Shown piece after piece: positions 40,544-48,356 of a DNA stretch of 48,356 nucleotides; position 1 is the first letter of the stretch; the number at the start of each line of letters is the position of its first letter. The DNA lies in the IMG/VR virus record IMGVR_UViG_3300035691_000009, positions 1 through 48,356 of that record; one strand, 5' to 3'. This stretch comes from a virus. A program made the translations under genes and the position numbers. The notes under the pieces were generated by a model that was given only the letters and a program-made list of their open reading frames with translations, made no database searches and was not told where the DNA came from.

Positions 40544-42169
40544 TTAAGTTCCAAGAAATCGTAACTTACTATTAACCATTTCGTCAATAATTATTTTAAG
40601 TTTTTCAGCATCTGCAGCGTTTAAGGTTTGTGCAGTTAGTATATCAATTTTGAAAGTATAGTAAAACAGCCTATAAATTTCACAATCTTGTAATTGTGGA
40701 TGATAGTAGCCTGCCCATGTAGCCATTGATGCTCTTAGGTTCTGTTGGGCTTCTTTGCGCTTGTTGTGGCGTTTAACAATTGCAATTTCTGCAGGTACTC
40801 CAAGTCCATGCGGTACATGGGGTAAATCATCAATGCGTTTAATTTCCCCACGTAAGGCCGCAAGTACATCAGCATCTAATTCAAATAAATCACCTTCAAC
40901 TTCTGCAGGAGATGAACGTCCTTTGGGTGGATTAACATAATCGCAAAATGGGCAGGCTTTCCTAAATGACTCAAATACCGCAAAACAATCCATGCAGGTT
41001 TTAGTAGGTATAACATCCTCTTGTGCTTTGCGCTTACGTTCCCTACGGTCTAATGTCCACACGCGGGGAGCATCTGGCAGCCCATGCCGTTTAACGTTAT
41101 CAACGTGGTCAATAATAATTGCATGGGTCTTACCTGGCATGGGGCGTAAGGCACGTCCGAACTGTTGACAATATAAACCATAGGATTGCGTAGGTCGCGC
41201 CATGCTAACCACTTCAATGGCGGGTACGTCCACCCCCTCCCCTAGCAAGTCCACATTAACTAACTGCAATATTTCGCGGTTTCTAAACTTACGCATGATT
41301 TGCGAGCGGAGTAGGGCGGGGGTTTTAGCGCTAATAACTTCTGCAGGTACGCCATGTTTACGAAAAGCTGCAGCAATCTGTGTGGCCGCTTCAACGTCTA
41401 CTGCAAACGTTACCCCTAATAGTCCTTTAGCTATCTTAAGATAATGGTCTACTACATCGCCCATAATATGCGATTCATGTACTGCTTTGCGTAGCTTAGG
41501 GTTACTGAAATCACCTCCTTCAGTGATAGGTACATTAGTTAAGTTAAGATCTGATGGGGGTGCGAAGATACGGTAATCCGTGAGGAAACCCATTCTAATT
41601 AATTCGCGCATGGATGGGCCTTGGACCATAGTGTCTATAATTCCGTCAGCATGTCGCCCTAATCCCTTACCGTCTGCACGACATGGAGTGGCCGTAGGAT
41701 ATAAGCCACGTGCATTAGGAAATAATTCAGAGGCAACGCCCCATTTATTCCCTTGCAGGGGATGATGGCCTTCATCTTGTACAACAAGCCCTATATTTTT
41801 AAACCACGGTGTATCGGGGGCCATACGTATTAAAGTGTCCACACCAGCCACGATGCACTTAGCGCTAGGGTCATAATAACGTCTACCAAGCTCTTGCATG
41901 TGAATACTTATTATTTCTTTAATAGCCGAAGGTTGCGCGATAATATTGTGCCTTATGCCATAGCGAGCTAGAGTTAGCGATATTTGACTTACTATCTCTA
42001 TGCGATGGGCAATGGCAATGGAAGGAGAATTATAGTTGGCAATAATATTTGAAAATACTACTGTCTTCCCACCTCCGGTTGATAATTGCATAAGTACATT
42101 TAATGCGCCGTTATGCCATTCAGTATATACGTCATCTATAAGTTGCTTTTGGTAATCTCTTAGTTCCAT
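40544..42169 (-). CDS. SF2 DNA helicase with C-terminal zinc site
   Basis: This 541-aa helicase carries Walker A STGGGKT (30-36), motif II DEGH (132-135, a variant of DEAH) and motif III TAT near 159-161. The second RecA lobe has QQFGRALRP (335-343, motif VI). A zinc site CMDC...CPFC is at 392-409, and a helical tail follows. It probably unwinds branched DNA together with the nuclease encoded next. Confidence 0.9.
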   Translation of the reverse strand: MELRDYQKQLIDDVYTEWHNGALNVLMQLSTGGGKTVVFSNIIANYNSPSIAIAHRIEIVSQISLTLARYGIRHNIIAQPSAIKEIISIHMQELGRRYYDPSAKCIVAGVDTLIRMAPDTPWFKNIGLVVQDEGHHPLQGNKWGVASELFPNARGLYPTATPCRADGKGLGRHADGIIDTMVQGPSMRELIRMGFLTDYRIFAPPSDLNLTNVPITEGGDFSNPKLRKAVHESHIMGDVVDHYLKIAKGLLGVTFAVDVEAATQIAAAFRKHGVPAEVISAKTPALLRSQIMRKFRNREILQLVNVDLLGEGVDVPAIEVVSMARPTQSYGLYCQQFGRALRPMPGKTHAIIIDHVDNVKRHGLPDAPRVWTLDRRERKRKAQEDVIPTKTCMDCFAVFESFRKACPFCDYVNPPKGRSSPAEVEGDLFELDADVLAALRGEIKRIDDLPHVPHGLGVPAEIAIVKRHNKRKEAQQNLRASMATWAGYYHPQLQDCEIYRLFYYTFKIDILTAQTLNAADAEKLKIIIDEMVNSKLRFLGT

Positions 42170-42187
42170 TTTATTTCATTCCTGCTA

Positions 42188-42230
42188 TTGACTAACTCGT
42201 TAATAGTATATTATTATGGGTCGTTGTCAA
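42188..42230. promoter_or_regulatory. Divergent promoter region
   Basis: Rightward, TTGACT (42188-42193) and TATTAT (42212-42217) are 18 bases apart, upstream of the 42249 gene. Leftward, TTGACA (minus strand, 42230-42225) faces the helicase, with no well-spaced -10 box recognised. GTTGTCAAC (42223-42231) is a short palindrome that could bind a repressor. Confidence 0.5.
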
Positions 42231-42248
42231 CTATTTCAGGAGTCCTAC

Positions 42249-42533
42249 ATGGAAATAAGTATAGAAAAATTATGTTTTGATAAAGGAATTAAAGAAGGAG
42301 AGATGTTAATTGAATCGATGCTTACTAAAATAAATAATCAACATGAACATCTTTCGAAATTTCATAAAAATGAGATTTTAATAGGCTCGGCGATTTCTTT
42401 TATGGCCTTATCTTTGCATAGGCTATTATCCGATAATAAGTCTATTACTTTAGAAGCCACTTTGGGGGTTGTTATTAAAAATTTAAAAACCTCTTTAATT
42501 AATTTAGATACACCAACGAATAGTCAAGGTTAA
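42249..42533 (+). CDS. Hypothetical helical protein
   Basis: This 94-aa protein is helical and starts at the ATG behind CAGGAG. It begins MEISIEKLCFDKG. It is similar in length and pattern to the following gene, suggesting a pair. No family is recognised. Confidence 0.7.
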   Translation: MEISIEKLCFDKGIKEGEMLIESMLTKINNQHEHLSKFHKNEILIGSAISFMALSLHRLLSDNKSITLEATLGVVIKNLKTSLINLDTPTNSQG

Positions 42534-42537
42534 TAAA

Positions 42538-42819
42538 ATGGAAATTGATCCAGAATTCAGTAAAAAATTAGGGGATATAGCTTTTCAAGCAATGATGGTA
42601 GAACTTAATAAAGAACTTCCGGTAGGAGCAAAAATACCTAAAAATGAAACTATCGTAATGTTTATCATGGCCGGACTATCTTTTATAGAAAGAATCATAT
42701 TAACCATGAAAGACACTTTAGACGTACCACCTTCAGCTATGGCAAAAGAATTTATAACAGAACTTTTAGTTTGTTATGGACAGAGAATTGAATCACCACC
42801 TAATACTAATTTACATTAG
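42538..42819 (+). CDS. Hypothetical protein
   Basis: This 93-aa protein has a mildly hydrophobic helix (IVMFIMAGLSFIERIIL) and a C-terminal helix (MAKEFITELLVCYGQ). Its overall helix order resembles the previous gene. No family is recognised. Confidence 0.7.
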   Translation: MEIDPEFSKKLGDIAFQAMMVELNKELPVGAKIPKNETIVMFIMAGLSFIERIILTMKDTLDVPPSAMAKEFITELLVCYGQRIESPPNTNLH

Positions 42820-42833
42820 TTTTCACAGCCCCA

Positions 42834-42918
42834 GTCGGAGGTGGGTTATAACACCGACAGGCCGCAGGGTAACCGTCTCCAGACGAAACCTCTCATCCTC
42901 TACCCATGGCGGCCACCT
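42834..42918 (+). ncRNA. Structured RNA or 5' leader
   Basis: This is a gene-free stretch with consistent base pairing. Hairpin 1 pairs GTCG (42834-42837) and GTG (42841-42843) with CACCGAC (42852-42858). A closing helix pairs GGCCGC (42860-42865) and GGGTA (42867-42871) with TACCC (42901-42905) and GCGGCC (42909-42914). Inside lies CGTC-TCCA-GACG (42874-42885). AGGTGG (42839-42844) can also pair with CCACCT (42913-42918), giving a pseudoknot or alternative fold. It lies 26 bases before the ATG at 42945, so it may be a regulatory leader or a free RNA. Confidence 0.55.
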
Positions 42919-42944
42919 AATTATTAATCAATAAGGAATGAAAA

Positions 42945-43970
42945 ATGATACGTATCGAAATAACCGATTTAACTAATGAAAGCAAAATGGTTCTTATGAA
43001 GACTGCCGAATTATTAATGTATGTGGCAGGTCATCATATGGTACTTATACCTGAGCATGTCGACCACAGCGGTAAGCCTGTTAAAGCTAAAGAGGCGTGG
43101 GTTCCCGTTGGTACTAAGGCCCCCAAGGTTGACGCCGTGTTAACTATAGATGAATTGCCATGCCAAGTGCATAAGCCCTACCAACATTGTGGCGAATCGG
43201 ATTTATCATATGCTGATTTACCAGGAAAACTTAGTGGCATAGACCCTTGGGATCAACCTGGTGGAATCGGTAGACAACAATTTACTAATGATATTCCGCA
43301 AGGCATATACGCAAATTTAGGAGATGTACCTGGCTCACCTATAGTTAGTGGGCCTGATCCAGAAATGCCTAAGCATGACCATTTTCCATCTCCTGAAGAA
43401 GTCTTCAATGCAAAACCCCCTTTTGATCCAAATAACCCTGCACATGTCTTTGCTAAAACAATGACTCAAAATCTTGTTTCTTTCGCAGAAGAATTAGATA
43501 AAGCTACTGATAAAGCCATCAAGGTTATCACAGACCCTTCTCAACTCAAGCCAATTACCCAAGAGACGCTAGATGCAGTTGATGAAATGGGAGGTTTAGG
43601 GCCATGTGATGTTATAGAACCACCTAAACCAAAACGTAAGAGAAAACAAGACCTAGCGGCCCCGAAACCCCCCGTTTCAGCGGCGCCACCCCCTGTTTAT
43701 GAAATTACTAAAGAAACTGGTGTGACTGAAATTACAGAGGACTTCATACCACTTGAGGATTTTGTACCGTTAACCAATGAAATAACAACCGCTATGGAAC
43801 TCATTAATAAGATGACGCAGTTAATTACTGAGAAACGCCTTAGCCAAGCAGAACTTATAGAAATAGTAAAAGCTTCAGGATTAAATGAAGTTATCGATAT
43901 ATGCCAGCACGAAGAGTTAGTTCCCTTAATCAATAGTAATTTAGAAATTGTTTTGAGGACTAAAGCATGA
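42945..43970 (+). CDS. Hypothetical protein with disordered middle
   Basis: This is a 341-aa protein. It has an N-terminal ordered part (residues 1-70) and a long Pro/Gly/Asp-rich middle with PKPKRKRKQ near 230 and a run of Pro and Ala. A C-terminal helical part (EITTAMELINKMTQLITEKR) follows. It lies among replication genes downstream of the structured RNA. AAGGA precedes the start. The function is unknown. It may tether other replication proteins. Confidence 0.75.
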   Translation: MIRIEITDLTNESKMVLMKTAELLMYVAGHHMVLIPEHVDHSGKPVKAKEAWVPVGTKAPKVDAVLTIDELPCQVHKPYQHCGESDLSYADLPGKLSGIDPWDQPGGIGRQQFTNDIPQGIYANLGDVPGSPIVSGPDPEMPKHDHFPSPEEVFNAKPPFDPNNPAHVFAKTMTQNLVSFAEELDKATDKAIKVITDPSQLKPITQETLDAVDEMGGLGPCDVIEPPKPKRKRKQDLAAPKPPVSAAPPPVYEITKETGVTEITEDFIPLEDFVPLTNEITTAMELINKMTQLITEKRLSQAELIEIVKASGLNEVIDICQHEELVPLINSNLEIVLRTKA

Positions 43971-44167
43971 AGTATATCAGGCACGGTCATATTGTAATTA
44001 ATCTAGATCAAATATCTGGATTTGAGTTAAATATCCAATTAGCTATGATCACAATTTACGGAATAGCTAAACGGGAACCTCTTTTATTTAGAACGGAAGA
44101 AGAGACCATAATGTTTTTCAATAATATGCTTAGATTATCGGAGGCTATAGATGGCCAAGCATTCTAA
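43967..44167 (+). CDS. Small hypothetical protein
   Basis: This 66-aa protein has strand-strand-helix order (HIVINLDQISGFELN then EEETIMFFNNMLRL). It is coupled to the previous gene by ATGA and overlaps the nuclease gene. No family is recognised. Confidence 0.7.
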   Translation: MKYIRHGHIVINLDQISGFELNIQLAMITIYGIAKREPLLFRTEEETIMFFNNMLRLSEAIDGQAF

Positions 44168-45221
44168 ATTACCACCTTCCTCTGCAGCCAGGCGTGTCGC
44201 ATGTCCTGGCTCCCGAAGCATGGAAGAGCGATATCCACGTGAAGAAACTGAGGCAGCTAAAGAGGGAACATTGGCACATACCGTATGCGCGATGCTCTTA
44301 GAGGGGAAGTTAATACCTCCTGGAATTTCACGAGAAATGCTAGAGCATTGTGAACTATACGCACATTACATACTTGGAAAAGTTGGAGAAAACAGGCTGC
44401 ATATTGAAGAAACCATCGCTATTAAAGATATACATGAGGAATGTTGGGGAACGCCAGACTGTTGGTTTGTAGACCATAATACCAAAACGCTACATTTGTT
44501 CGATTTTAAGTATGGGTTTGGGTATGTGGATGTTTATGAGAACTGGCAATTAATTGAATATGCAGCAGGTATTAAAATTGAATATGATAAGGCCGTTTTT
44601 CACATCATACAGCCTCGTTGGTTCGGTAGAGAAGGTCGAATAAGGACATGGGAAATCGATTATCCTACATTAGAAATCTTTTGGCATAAATTGAAACGCG
44701 CTGAATATTTAGCTATGAGCGCACATGCTGAATTAAAGTTATCTGATGAATGTGTTAATTGTAAAGCACGCCATGCCTGCCCATCCCTTCAGCACAATAC
44801 CTTAAATCAAATAGATACCTTAGCAATTAATGTTCCTTTTGATTTAGACAGGGAACAACTAGGGAACGAGTTACGTATTATGCACAGGGCGGCTAAGTTA
44901 TTAGATGCTCGTATTACTGGATTAGAGGCTGAAGTATTGGCACATCTAAAGTCTGGACAGCCTATTCCACATTATCAAATTGGATATACGCAACCTCGTG
45001 AACGTTGGGCAAAAGATGATGCAGAAATACTCGCATTGGGTAAGTTACTAGGTTTAGACATTGGCAAACCGCCAGAACCTATTACACCTAAGCAGGCAAT
45101 GGCTAAAACTAAAAACCAGGAGATTATTAAAATACTCAAGGCAAACAGTGAGACGCCACATGGTAGCGCGAAGCTAGAAGAAATTAACGAACGTGAATTA
45201 AGAAAAATATTTAAGAGGTGA
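44151..45221 (+). CDS. DUF2800 / Cas4-like PD-(D/E)XK nuclease
   Basis: This 356-aa protein has RecB/Cas4-type motifs. EGTLAHTVCAML comes first, GTPDCWFVDHN has the likely metal-binding Asp, and LFDFKYGFGYV is the D-x-K motif. WQLIEYAAG is followed by a Cys group CVNCKARHACPS, as in Cas4-like iron-sulphur nucleases. It acts on phage DNA ends in replication or recombination. Confidence 0.87.
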   Translation: MAKHSKLPPSSAARRVACPGSRSMEERYPREETEAAKEGTLAHTVCAMLLEGKLIPPGISREMLEHCELYAHYILGKVGENRLHIEETIAIKDIHEECWGTPDCWFVDHNTKTLHLFDFKYGFGYVDVYENWQLIEYAAGIKIEYDKAVFHIIQPRWFGREGRIRTWEIDYPTLEIFWHKLKRAEYLAMSAHAELKLSDECVNCKARHACPSLQHNTLNQIDTLAINVPFDLDREQLGNELRIMHRAAKLLDARITGLEAEVLAHLKSGQPIPHYQIGYTQPRERWAKDDAEILALGKLLGLDIGKPPEPITPKQAMAKTKNQEIIKILKANSETPHGSAKLEEINERELRKIFKR

Positions 45222-45224
45222 CCG

Positions 45225-45560
45225 ATGAAATATACAGTTGAAGGTTCTTGTAATTTAGTAAAATTTATAACAGAAGTTAACGATATGATTAAGCAGGGAT
45301 GGACTCCATATGGAGATCTATGCACTGCAATTTATAATGATGACGATGTTCAATATTCACAAGCCTTAGTAAAAACCACAACTCCAAAATATTTAATGGT
45401 GCATGGAGAAAACATTAATGACTTTAATGATAGAGTAAATGAACTTATTCAAGAAGGATGGAAGCTTTATGGTTTTCCTTTTAAAAACAATTTTCATAAC
45501 AATAACGATTTTTATCAATGTGTGATAAAAGATGTTGACGAACCCGTTAATAACGATTAA
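45225..45560 (+). CDS. Tandem DUF1737-like protein
   Basis: This is a 111-aa protein. Two related units each contain LVKFITEVNDMIKQGWTPYG or NDFNDRVNELIQEGWKLYG, followed by YSQALVK or YQCVIK. The pattern F...vn..i.eGW..yG...(y)yQ.lvk is that of DUF1737. The role is unknown. A promoter sits at its 3' end. Confidence 0.75.
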   Translation: MKYTVEGSCNLVKFITEVNDMIKQGWTPYGDLCTAIYNDDDVQYSQALVKTTTPKYLMVHGENINDFNDRVNELIQEGWKLYGFPFKNNFHNNNDFYQCVIKDVDEPVNND

Positions 45561-45563
45561 TAT
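45535..45563 (+). promoter_or_regulatory. Promoter TTGACG-N17-TAATAT
   Basis: TTGACG (45535-45540) and TAATAT (45558-45563) have ideal 17-base spacing and lie upstream of the ssDNA-binding-like gene at 45606. The -35 box overlaps the end of the DUF1737-like gene. Confidence 0.6.
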
Positions 45564-45605
45564 CCGATTGCTACAAACAACTAACTTAACTAAAAGGAAC
45601 TTAAT

Positions 45606-46397
45606 ATGAAAGACAGAACTACAATACTAACTCCTCCAGGCCGTCTCGTAATGGGATCTCTATATACGTCAAATACCAAAAATATGCAAGGTGACCTTCT
45701 TAAAGATAAGGCAGGCAATCCTAGGCAAGAGTTTTGGTTCAATATAGCGGTTGCAAAAGGTAGTGAAACACATTGGAATCAAACACCATGGGGCGCTATT
45801 ATTTATGATAAGGGTGCAAAGGGTTATCCGAATGGTCAGTTCAAGTCTAATACTTTTTCATGGAAGATTTTAGATGGAGATAGCACAGAAGTTAATAAAG
45901 AAGGTAATAGACCTTGCGACCATGAAGGTTACCCTGGTCATTGGATCTTAAGATTTAAATCAGGTTTTGCGCCAATTATTGTAAATGAAGATGCTTCACC
46001 TTGTTTGTTACCTGCAGGCTCTATTAATTGTGGTGACTACATACAAGTATTTGGAACGGTATCTCCTAACAACAGCCCTACACAACCTGGAGTTTACCTT
46101 AATTTTACCCATGTGGCTTTCTTAGCATATGGCCAAAAAATTGTTACAACAATCGATCCGAAAAGTATAGGATTTGGAGGAGCGCCATTACCTGCGGGAG
46201 CTAGCAAAACTCCCGTTTTACAAGGTATGCCTCAACCTGCTAGTACAGTAACTCCTCCACCTACTCCACCTCCTTATCATGGTGTTTTACAGCCCAAACT
46301 TATGTTACCTGCGGCTAACGGAATACCTTATGACGCTTATATAAAGGAAGGTTGGACAGATACACTCTTAATACAACACGGGTATATGCAAGCATGA
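45606..46397 (+). CDS. DUF2815-like single-stranded DNA-binding protein
   Basis: This 263-aa protein has an OB-fold-like N-terminal domain (PPGRLVMGSLYTSNTKNMQG, QEFWFNIAVAKGS and the strand region YIQVFGTVSPNN). A Pro-rich linker and a C-terminal peptide follow, YDAYIKEGWTDTLLIQHGYM, typical of DUF2815 proteins. It coats ssDNA during replication and the C-terminus probably binds partners. AAAGGA precedes the start, and it has its own promoter. Confidence 0.82.
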   Translation: MKDRTTILTPPGRLVMGSLYTSNTKNMQGDLLKDKAGNPRQEFWFNIAVAKGSETHWNQTPWGAIIYDKGAKGYPNGQFKSNTFSWKILDGDSTEVNKEGNRPCDHEGYPGHWILRFKSGFAPIIVNEDASPCLLPAGSINCGDYIQVFGTVSPNNSPTQPGVYLNFTHVAFLAYGQKIVTTIDPKSIGFGGAPLPAGASKTPVLQGMPQPASTVTPPPTPPPYHGVLQPKLMLPAANGIPYDAYIKEGWTDTLLIQHGYMQA

Positions 46398-46543
46398 TAA
46401 ATGATGGATTGGTTTTACAAATTGCATGCCTATTTGTGGGTTTTGTATTAGGGTATTTAAAAGGAAAAAACGCCAAACTTACTCTGTATATAAAAGACTT
46501 TATAGAAGCAAGACACAATGTAACCGTAGACAAAATAGATTAA
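46394..46543 (+). CDS. Small membrane protein
   Basis: This 49-aa protein is coupled to the preceding stop by ATGA. A hydrophobic segment (about residues 6-21, LVLQIACLFVGFVLGYL) is followed by a basic helix. The gene ends just before a terminator. The family is not recognised. Confidence 0.6.
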   Translation: MINDGLVLQIACLFVGFVLGYLKGKNAKLTLYIKDFIEARHNVTVDKID

Positions 46544-46549
46544 TCACAC

Positions 46550-46572
46550 AGCCCCTTCGGGGGCTTTCTTTT
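46550..46572 (+). terminator. Rho-independent terminator upstream of polymerase
   Basis: A 6-bp AGCCCC/GGGGCT stem closed by the tetraloop TTCG is followed by TTCTTTT. It splits the replication transcript before the 89-aa gene and the polymerase, so the polymerase would depend on readthrough or antitermination. Confidence 0.85.
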
Positions 46573-46584
46573 GGAGACGTAAAA

Positions 46585-46854
46585 ATGGCTGAAAAAAGAT
46601 TTGAAGTAAGTTTAATAGATTTTAAGAGAGGTTTTTTCAAAAAAGTAGAAACTAATGATGACACTTCTCTTTATATTATTAATTTAAAAGAAGGGACTAT
46701 TTCTCCTTGTTCTACATTTGATGCCGGTGGAACAGTTACCATAACAGGTGACCTTTCGATAATAACTGCCCCACGAGAAAAATTAATAGAAAAAGCATGT
46801 GAAGATTACCTAAAACAAATAGAACGAATAAATGCTTTATATAGAGGAGAATAA
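46585..46854 (+). CDS. Hypothetical protein upstream of polymerase
   Basis: This 89-aa protein is preceded by GGAGACG. Its first half is beta-rich (MAEKRFEVSLIDFKRGFFKK) and its end is helical. It lies 2 bases before the polymerase start and is likely cotranslated with it. No family is recognised. Confidence 0.7.
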   Translation: MAEKRFEVSLIDFKRGFFKKVETNDDTSLYIINLKEGTISPCSTFDAGGTVTITGDLSIITAPREKLIEKACEDYLKQIERINALYRGE

Positions 46855-46856
46855 TA

Positions 46857-48356
46857 ATGATAACACCCCCACCAAAACTAGAAGACCTATGCGCCGATAC
46901 ACGGTTAGTCGCAGGTCTAGGATATTCAACCATCCTTCCAGATATGGACTTTGAAACCTATAGTCCTGCAGGATTTGTATGGAATGAAGAAAAGAATAAA
47001 TTCGTACCGTTACCAGGAGCCCGCGACAAGGGACTTAAAACTACAGGCGCCGCTCGATATAGCGAGCATCCTGAAGCTGAAGTTATTTGTTTAGCTTATG
47101 ATTTAAAAGATGGATGTGGCCGTAAGTTATGGACGCCAGGTTTACCAATACCAGGAATACTTATAACTCATATTGTTAATGGTGGCCTTATAGAAGCTTG
47201 GAATGCACCCTTCGAGTATTGGATATGGAATAATATTTGTGTTCCTAAGTATGGGTTTCCTCCTTTAGATTCTAAGCAAATACGATGTGCTGCAGCAAAA
47301 GCAAGAGCCCATGCGCTTCCAGGTTCATTAGATCCTGCAGGCACTGTATTAGATATTAAGAATAAAAAAGACAAAGATGGCAAACGGTTAATTAATAAAT
47401 TCTCTATTCCCCGTGACCCTACTCTTAAAAATCTTAGCAAAAGAACTTTACCATCGGATGATCCAGAAGATGCAAAGCGATTCTACGATTATTGTATTAG
47501 AGATATTGAAGCAGAATCAGAGCTATCCTCACTTATCCCTGATTTGTCAGAAGATGAGCAAAGGTTCTGGCAATGTGACCATGCTATTAACGTACGTGGT
47601 GTACAAATAGATGTTAAGTTAATTGATAATTGCATGAAGATATTAGAACAAGTATATAAAAAATATAATCAGGAATTATGTGATATCACGGACGGTATGG
47701 TAAAAGGTGTGACTAAGCTACCCGATATCAAAAGATTTTTAGAATATAGAGGCGTAAGTGCAGATAGTCTAACTGACGATATAATCACAGAATTACTTAA
47801 GATAGAAGAGTTACCTGATGATGTTCTTAAGGTTTTAAATATCCGACAAATGGCAGGATCTGCATCTGTTAAAAAACTTTATGCTATGAAGAACCAAGTT
47901 TGTAAAGATGGCCGTTTACATGATTTATTCATCTATCATTCAGCGCGTACGGGACGTGCGGCAGGTACTGGCCCACAACCTCAAAACTTGCCCAATAGCG
48001 GCCCTAATCTTACGCTATGCGGCACTTGTAATAAACATTACCGAGATATTAATGGTTGCCCTCGATGTGGAGCGCTTGAGTTCCATAAGCCTACAGTTGA
48101 ATGGAATCCCACTGCAGTTGAGGAAGCTGTTGAGGTACTAAACACGGGGAATCTTGCTGCGATTGAGTACTACTATGGGGACGCTGTTGAGCTTATCTCC
48201 TCCTGCTTACGTGGGATGTTTATATCTGCTCCTGGGTACGACTTACTATGCTCAGATTATAGCGCTATCGAAGCTGTCGTTTTGGCAGCTATTGCAGGTG
48301 AAGAATGGCGTCTTGAGGTATTTAGGACTCACGGGAAAATATATGAAATGTCAGGG
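46857..48356 (+). CDS. polA: DNA polymerase family A, N-terminal part (continues at position 1)
   Basis: This is the N-terminal part of the 738-aa polymerase. The 3'-5' exonuclease is indicated by DFETYS (Asp 31, Glu 33), NAPFEYW (116-122) and YCIRD (212-216). Then come the thumb and the template-binding SARTGRAAGTGPQPQNLP. A zinc ribbon C388-x2-C391...C401-x2-C404 (LCGTC...CPRCG) is inserted before motif A (Asp 467). The last 220 bases of this part repeat at positions 1-220. The frame is open at the window end. Confidence 0.95.
   Translation, partial: MITPPPKLEDLCADTRLVAGLGYSTILPDMDFETYSPAGFVWNEEKNKFVPLPGARDKGLKTTGAARYSEHPEAEVICLAYDLKDGCGRKLWTPGLPIPGILITHIVNGGLIEAWNAPFEYWIWNNICVPKYGFPPLDSKQIRCAAAKARAHALPGSLDPAGTVLDIKNKKDKDGKRLINKFSIPRDPTLKNLSKRTLPSDDPEDAKRFYDYCIRDIEAESELSSLIPDLSEDEQRFWQCDHAINVRGVQIDVKLIDNCMKILEQVYKKYNQELCDITDGMVKGVTKLPDIKRFLEYRGVSADSLTDDIITELLKIEELPDDVLKVLNIRQMAGSASVKKLYAMKNQVCKDGRLHDLFIYHSARTGRAAGTGPQPQNLPNSGPNLTLCGTCNKHYRDINGCPRCGALEFHKPTVEWNPTAVEEAVEVLNTGNLAAIEYYYGDAVELISSCLRGMFISAPGYDLLCSDYSAIEAVVLAAIAGEEWRLEVFRTHGKIYEMSG
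48137..48356. repeat. Terminal redundancy of the contig (right copy)
   Basis: This repeats positions 1-220, with C at 48263 where the left copy has T at 127. See the left copy. Confidence 0.93.

Overview
The window is essentially one complete genome of a tailed double-stranded DNA phage with a contractile tail (myovirus type), cut open inside its DNA polymerase gene. Positions 1-220 repeat 48137-48356 with a single mismatch, so the molecule is either circular in the assembly or terminally redundant, with a unit length of about 48,136 bp. The sequence is AT-rich. Sheath, tube, tape measure and baseplate genes are all present. No integrase and no complete lysogeny module was recognised. The host cannot be read from the sequence. 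The Gram-negative-type lysis proteins, consensus sigma-70-like promoters and strong Shine-Dalgarno sites suggest a proteobacterium.

There are four transcription blocks. (1) A rightward block runs from 42249 through the window end and on to 4369. It holds an unknown 341-aa protein, a DUF2800/Cas4-like nuclease, tandem-DUF1737 protein, a DUF2815-like ssDNA-binding protein and family A DNA polymerase, then about fifteen small early-type proteins (many with a membrane segment, one YopX-like). (2) A leftward late block runs from 33002 down to 4395. In transcription order it encodes a ParB-like protein, TerS, a small protein, two giant beta-helix fibres and a third fibre-like protein, TerL, portal, MuF-type protein, protease/scaffold, decoration protein, major capsid, connectors, sheath, tube, tail chaperone with a -1 frameshift, tape measure, baseplate proteins, collar-domain fibre, GH108 endolysin and holin-like proteins, ending with a ribbon-helix-helix protein and a terminator. 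(3) A short rightward accessory block, 33448-36159, has a zinc-finger protein, two tandem proteins with Tad2/DUF2829-like C-termini, structured RNA, a tRNA-like element without an anticodon loop, an HTH protein and a secreted protein. (4) A leftward replication block, 42169-36186, encodes an SF2 helicase, VRR-NUC-like nuclease, several small proteins, a TetR-type HTH protein and a large primase/polymerase-helicase.

The control region between blocks 2 and 3 (33003-33447) carries repeated copies of TTACTCGTCAT in both orientations, probably operators or iterons. Several promoters share a TTGACG -35 box, some inside a GTAGTT/AACTAC palindrome. The least conventional parts are the anticodon-less tRNA-like RNA (34919-34986), the Tad2-like pair next to it, the ParB protein that keeps both edges of a methyltransferase but not its core, the control-region repeats, and a folded RNA at 42834-42918.
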